From: Rhodanobacter soli
Lineage (GTDB): Bacteria; Pseudomonadota; Gammaproteobacteria; Xanthomonadales; Rhodanobacteraceae
DNA length: 64,000 nt
Assembly (NCBI RefSeq): GCF_040548735.1
Contig: NZ_JBEPSD010000002.1
Location: 372,001 to 436,000 of the forward strand
Direction: 5' to 3'
A program made the position numbers and the translations under genes. Shown one piece after another: positions 60,589-64,000 of this stretch (the first letter of the stretch is position 1; every line of letters starts with the position of its first letter). Below the pieces are notes generated by a model. That model was not told the DNA's origin, made no database searches, and saw nothing but the letters and a program-made list of their open reading frames with translations.

Positions 60589-61664
60589 CGTTTCGTCTCC
60601 GCCGAGGGCGTGGCGCTGCCGGGCAGGTGGGCTTCCTCGCTGGTGCGGCGCAGGTACGAGTCTGCATACGCGGCCGAGCGCGCGGGCAGCAGCGGGTCGT
60701 CGGACGCGGCGATGCCGGCCGGCAGCACCAGCGGGTCGTAGTTGATGTCGCGGCAGGGGCCGCTGTCCTGCGGCTCGGCACGTTCCAGCACCAGGGTGCC
60801 GGCGTCGATCGTGCGGCGGTCGTCCGGCCACGTCTTCGTCGCGTCGTTCGTCGGGTCGCCGGGGTTCGCGAGCGTCACCTGCAGGTGCCAGCGCAGCGGG
60901 CCGTGCGCCAGGCGTTCGTCCAGGTCCGCCGCCAGGTAGTCCGCGTCGCCGCTCTTGACCGCAGCGCCGGCGTCGACTGCTTCCGGCGCCATGCGCCAGC
61001 GCACCGGCTGGCGTTTGCCGTTCGCGTCGACGAACACGAACGCGTTAAGGCCCCAGTAGCTCTCGGTCGCGAAGCTGGCGGACGGCTTCGCCGTCTTCGC
61101 CCAGGCGCGGAACGCGGCCGTTTCCGGATGCGCGGCGAAGAACGCGGCCACCTTCGCCGGGTCCGGCTTGCCGGTGGCCGGGTCCGGCTGCTGCGCCTGC
61201 AGTTGCGCGAAGAACGCCTGCGGCGTGGCGACCGGGAACACCGGCATGCTGTTCATTCCGGTGCGCCATTGCTGCCCGTTCGCCTGGGTGAAGCGCAGCG
61301 CCATGCTGCGGATCGGCACGCTGGAATCCGGCGCGTACGGGTTGCTGCCGGGGATCGCGAAGCGGCCGACCACCGGCGTGCGCCCGGGCGCGAACACCTG
61401 CGCCATGGAGTACGCCTGGGCCCGGCCATTGCTGTCGAAATAACCCGTCACGCAGACGCCCTTCGCATGGTTGCGGCGGTAGCCGGCGAACGTGCCGGCG
61501 TTGTCCTGGAACTGGTTCACCAGCCGCGCCGGGGTGAGCCGCTGCGGCGCCAGCCAGCCGCCGACATAGCCGAAGGAAACCGCGGCGACGCCAACCGCGG
61601 CGGCGATCAGCGCCCACGAGCCGATCCGGCGCGCGGGTGAATCCGGTGGAACGGGATCGTGCAT
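60585..61664 (-). CDS. Membrane-anchored catalase-family peroxidase (SrpA-like)
   Basis: 359 aa from MHDPVPP, preceded by AGGAG at a good distance; the frame is open to 61706. N-terminal membrane anchor about 14-37, then a compact catalase fold: catalytic-type His H66 in RRNHAKGVCVTG, VVGRFAIPGSNPYAP, MALRFTQANG, and a C-terminal FNPLxx-like segment INYDPLVLPAGIAASDDPLL. SrpA-type proteins are small haem peroxidases. It is the first gene of a two-gene unit with cytochrome b561. Confidence 0.9.
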   Translation of the reverse strand: MHDPVPPDSPARRIGSWALIAAAVGVAAVSFGYVGGWLAPQRLTPARLVNQFQDNAGTFAGYRRNHAKGVCVTGYFDSNGRAQAYSMAQVFAPGRTPVVGRFAIPGSNPYAPDSSVPIRSMALRFTQANGQQWRTGMNSMPVFPVATPQAFFAQLQAQQPDPATGKPDPAKVAAFFAAHPETAAFRAWAKTAKPSASFATESYWGLNAFVFVDANGKRQPVRWRMAPEAVDAGAAVKSGDADYLAADLDERLAHGPLRWHLQVTLANPGDPTNDATKTWPDDRRTIDAGTLVLERAEPQDSGPCRDINYDPLVLPAGIAASDDPLLPARSAAYADSYLRRTSEEAHLPGSATPSAETKR

Positions 61665-61844
61665 GCTCGACTCCTGGCCGCTCTGGCCGCATGTAATGGG
61701 GTTCACGGCACCGGGTTTCGTGCCTCGCCAGTGAGGTCTTCGCTCCGTGGCGGCACTTCGTTACATGGCATGTGCCGATTCCCTTCCGCCGACACGTCCG
61801 TGCGGTGCTATCGTCGTCGCTCGGGCGGCCTGGGGGCGGCATGC

Positions 61845-61961
61845 ATGAACTCGAAGCAACGCGGCGTGCTGATCGCGGCCATCGTACTGCTGGGTGTCGG
61901 CGAAGGCGTGTGGATCGCCCATTCGACGTATGTGCTGATCAGCCACCAGCAGAAATCCTGA
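61845..61961 (+). CDS. 38-aa single-TM protein
   Basis: MNSKQRGVLIAAIVLLGVGE begins a helix (about 8-30) followed by a short polar tail. Preceded by GGGGGCGG. Its stop shares one base with the start of the next small gene (TGATG), which supports translation of both. Not recognised. Confidence 0.55.
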   Translation: MNSKQRGVLIAAIVLLGVGEGVWIAHSTYVLISHQQKS

Positions 61962-62146
61962 TGGCGCGACAGCCCACGCCACCTCCGCTGCCGGCCGCCC
62001 GCGAGTTCACCCACGACGCTCCCGATCCGCCGGACAGCCACTGGTCGCACGATGCGGTGGCCGCGTACCGCCATTACCGCATGCAACCGCTGCTCACGTT
62101 TGCCGAGGCGCACGCCGGCATCGACGCGCGGGTGAGCGCGCCTTGA
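61961..62146 (+). CDS. 61-aa soluble protein coupled to a tiny membrane protein
   Basis: Starts [16 protein letters not shown] and contains [15 protein letters not shown]. No family recognised. Coupled to the preceding 38-aa gene by a one-base overlap. The stop is 64 bases before the hutU start. Confidence 0.5.
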   Translation: MARQPTPPPLPAAREFTHDAPDPPDSHWSHDAVAAYRHYRMQPLLTFAEAHAGIDARVSAP

Positions 62147-62177
62147 ACGGGTCTCCGGGTCGCCGTGGCAGCTGACC

Positions 62178-62183
62178 TATACT
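62178..62183 (+). promoter_or_regulatory. Candidate -10 element for hutU
   Basis: TATACT about 30 bases before the hutU ATG; no clear -35 at 17 bp. Confidence 0.35.
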
Positions 62184-62213
62184 TCATGGTCTGACTCACC
62201 GGAGCCCTTCGTG

Positions 62214-63884
62214 ATGAACGCACCCACCCGCATCGACACCACCCGCACCATTCGCGCACCGCGCGGCACCGAGCTTTCCTGCAAGAGTTGGCTCAGCGAG
62301 GCGCCGTTCCGCATGCTGCAGAACAACCTCGATCCGGAGGTGGCGGAGAACCCGGCCGAGCTGGTGGTGTACGGCGGCATCGGGCGGGCGGCGCGCAACT
62401 GGGAGTGCTTCGACGCGATCCTGAAAGCGTTGCGCGAACTGGAGGACGACGAGACCCTGCTGGTGCAGTCCGGCAAGCCGGTCGGCGTGTTCCGCACGCA
62501 TGCCGACGCACCGCGCGTGCTGATCGCCAACTCCAACCTGGTGCCGCACTGGGCCACCTGGGAGCACTTCAACGAGCTCGATAGGAAAGGCCTGATGATG
62601 TACGGCCAGATGACTGCCGGCTCGTGGATCTACATCGGCTCGCAGGGCATCATCCAGGGCACCTACGAGACCTTCGTCGAGATGGGCCGCCAGCACTACG
62701 CCGGCAACCTCAAGGGCAAGTGGCTGCTCACCGCCGGCCTCGGCGGCATGGGCGCGGCGCAGCCGCTGGCCGCCTCGCTGGCTGGCATGTGCAGCCTCAA
62801 CATCGAATGCCAGCAGAGCCGCATCGACTTCCGCCTGAAGACCCGCTACGTCGACGAGCAGGCCAGCAGCCTTGACGACGCGCTGGCGCGCATCGAGAAA
62901 TACACGAAGGCGGGCGAGGCGAAATCCATCGCGCTGCTCGGCAACGCCGCCGACGTGCTGCCGGAACTCGTGCGCCGCGGCGTGCGCCCCGACGCCGTCA
63001 CCGATCAGACCAGCGCGCACGACCCGATCAACGGCTACCTGCCGCAGGGCTGGACGCTGGAGCAGTGGTTCGAACGCCGCAAGGCCGACCCGGTCGGCAC
63101 CTCGCGCGCCGCCAAGCTGTCGATGAAAACCCACGTGGAGGCGATGCTCGCGTTCCACGCGCTGGGCATCCCCACCTTCGACTACGGCAACAACATCCGC
63201 CAGATGGCGCAGGACGTCGGCTGCGAAAACGCGTTCGCGTTCCCCGGCTTCGTGCCCGCCTACGTGCGCCCGCTGTTCTGCCGCGGCATCGGCCCGTTCC
63301 GCTGGGTCGCGCTATCCGGCGACCCGGAAGACATCTACAAGACCGACCAGAAAGTGAAGGAGCTGATCCCCGACGACGCCCACCTGCACAACTGGCTCGA
63401 CATGGCGAAAGAGCGCATCAGCTTCCAGGGGTTGCCTGCGCGTATCTGCTGGGTGGGGCTGGGCCTGCGCGACAAGCTGGGGCTGGCGTTCAACGAGATG
63501 GTGCGCAACGGCGAGCTGAAAGCGCCGGTGGTGATTGGGCGCGATCACCTCGACTCCGGCAGCGTTGCTTCACCCAACCGCGAAACCGAATCCATGAAGG
63601 ACGGCAGCGACGCCGTGTCCGACTGGCCGCTGCTCAACGCTATGCTCAATGTCGCTGGTGGGGCGACGTGGGTTTCGCTGCATCATGGCGGCGGGGTGGG
63701 GATGGGGTACTCGCAGCATTCCGGGATCGTGATCGTCTGTGACGGCACGGCTGAGGCGGACAAGCGGATTGCGCGGGTGTTGTGGAACGATCCGGGGACT
63801 GGCGTGATGCGGCATGCGGATGCGGGGTATGAGATTGCGGTGGAGTGTGCGAAGGAGCAGGGGTTGAAGTTGCCGATGGTTTGA
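62214..63884 (+). CDS. hutU: Urocanate hydratase (urocanase)
   Basis: 556 aa from ATG 62214 (GGAG nine bases upstream); a GTG at 62211 is adjacent. NAD-binding Rossmann motif [10 protein letters not shown] (about 178-187), [20 protein letters not shown], and the C-terminal [15 protein letters not shown] block with active-site residues are typical. Converts urocanate to imidazolone propionate in histidine degradation. From about 63650 the codon use shifts from GGC to GGG glycine codons and TTG leucine codons. Terminator follows. Confidence 0.97.
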   Translation: MNAPTRIDTTRTIRAPRGTELSCKSWLSEAPFRMLQNNLDPEVAENPAELVVYGGIGRAARNWECFDAILKALRELEDDETLLVQSGKPVGVFRTHADAPRVLIANSNLVPHWATWEHFNELDRKGLMMYGQMTAGSWIYIGSQGIIQGTYETFVEMGRQHYAGNLKGKWLLTAGLGGMGAAQPLAASLAGMCSLNIECQQSRIDFRLKTRYVDEQASSLDDALARIEKYTKAGEAKSIALLGNAADVLPELVRRGVRPDAVTDQTSAHDPINGYLPQGWTLEQWFERRKADPVGTSRAAKLSMKTHVEAMLAFHALGIPTFDYGNNIRQMAQDVGCENAFAFPGFVPAYVRPLFCRGIGPFRWVALSGDPEDIYKTDQKVKELIPDDAHLHNWLDMAKERISFQGLPARICWVGLGLRDKLGLAFNEMVRNGELKAPVVIGRDHLDSGSVASPNRETESMKDGSDAVSDWPLLNAMLNVAGGATWVSLHHGGGVGMGYSQHSGIVIVCDGTAEADKRIARVLWNDPGTGVMRHADAGYEIAVECAKEQGLKLPMV

Positions 63885-63906
63885 GTGCACCGAACCTCTG
63901 AAACTA

Positions 63907-63934
63907 AAAAGGCCCGCAGTAATGTGGGCCTTTT
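63907..63934 (+). terminator. Rho-independent terminator after hutU
   Basis: AAAAGGCCCGCA-GTAA-TGTGGGCCTTTT, 12-bp stem with one G-T pair, 22 bases after the stop. Confidence 0.9.
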
Positions 63935-63950
63935 GCTTTTTCAACTCGGA

Positions 63951-63977
63951 TCACACAAACATCAGGTCATTGTGTGA
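63951..63977. promoter_or_regulatory. Palindrome upstream of the next gene at the right edge
   Basis: TCACACAA, 11-nt spacer, TTGTGTGA (63970-63977), past the hutU terminator. Position and form suggest an operator for the gene that begins beyond the window. CTTGTATG at 63989-63996 resembles half of a HutC-type site, but the other half is outside the window. Confidence 0.4.
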
Positions 63978-64000
63978 CGAACATCATGCTTGTATGGTCG

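Overview
The window is a high-GC chromosomal segment from a gammaproteobacterium, most likely Rhodanobacteraceae/Xanthomonadales (Rhodanobacter, Dyella or Frateuria-like). This is inferred from protein types and gene order: exbB-exbD-msbA-lpxK, sdhCDAB-sdhE-ygfX, the MetX-type serine O-succinyltransferase typical of Xanthomonadales, and a kynurenine 3-monooxygenase. No 16S gene is present to confirm it. Apart from one mobile element, the window is ordinary, densely packed core chromosome.

1-1019: 3' part of an FGE-sulfatase-domain gene and its terminator. 1020-8792: a 7.7-kb integrated element in the 3' end of tRNA-Leu(CAA). A tyrosine integrase sits at the tRNA end and an AlpA-type regulator at the other. 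Between them are a gene pair resembling T7 internal virion proteins gp13 and gp14, an HNH/AP2-like protein, a ParB-like protein, several small unknown genes, and a noncoding array of eight degenerate CCTAGG-N7-TTTTACC repeats. No capsid, portal, terminase or polymerase gene is present. The element looks like a compact phage satellite or reduced T7-like prophage and is the most unusual part of the window.

8884-17500: cysteine dioxygenase-like protein, MetX-family serine/homoserine O-succinyltransferase, and a complete cytochrome c maturation operon ccmABCDEFGHI (minus strand). 17562-19365: DUF3293 protein and kmo. 19580-21130: secreted M4 metalloprotease. 21358-22731: phaB and phaR (PHB metabolism). 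22812-27598: EmrAB/OprM-type tripartite efflux system with a MarR regulator. 27679-31531: TatD, two glycine-zipper lipoproteins, a SleB-like hydrolase and YgfZ.

31662-36151: succinate dehydrogenase locus with both flavinylation/assembly factors (an SdhAF4-like 55-aa protein upstream, SdhE downstream) plus ygfX. 36250-44696: LolC/E-LolD, ComEC, ExbB-ExbD, MsbA, LpxK (envelope biogenesis and DNA uptake). 44633-51120: hutI with a ClC chloride/proton antiporter, a GNAT protein, a GNAT-nitrilase fusion and hutF. 51234-54659: membrane proteins and transporters. 54722-61664: NPP-type phosphodiesterase, AlkA-Ada/Ogt alkylation repair pair, secreted small proteins, cytochrome b561 with a membrane-anchored catalase-like peroxidase. 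61845-63884: two tiny overlapping genes and hutU. Histidine degradation is represented by hutU, hutI and hutF in three separate places; hutH and hutG are not in the window.
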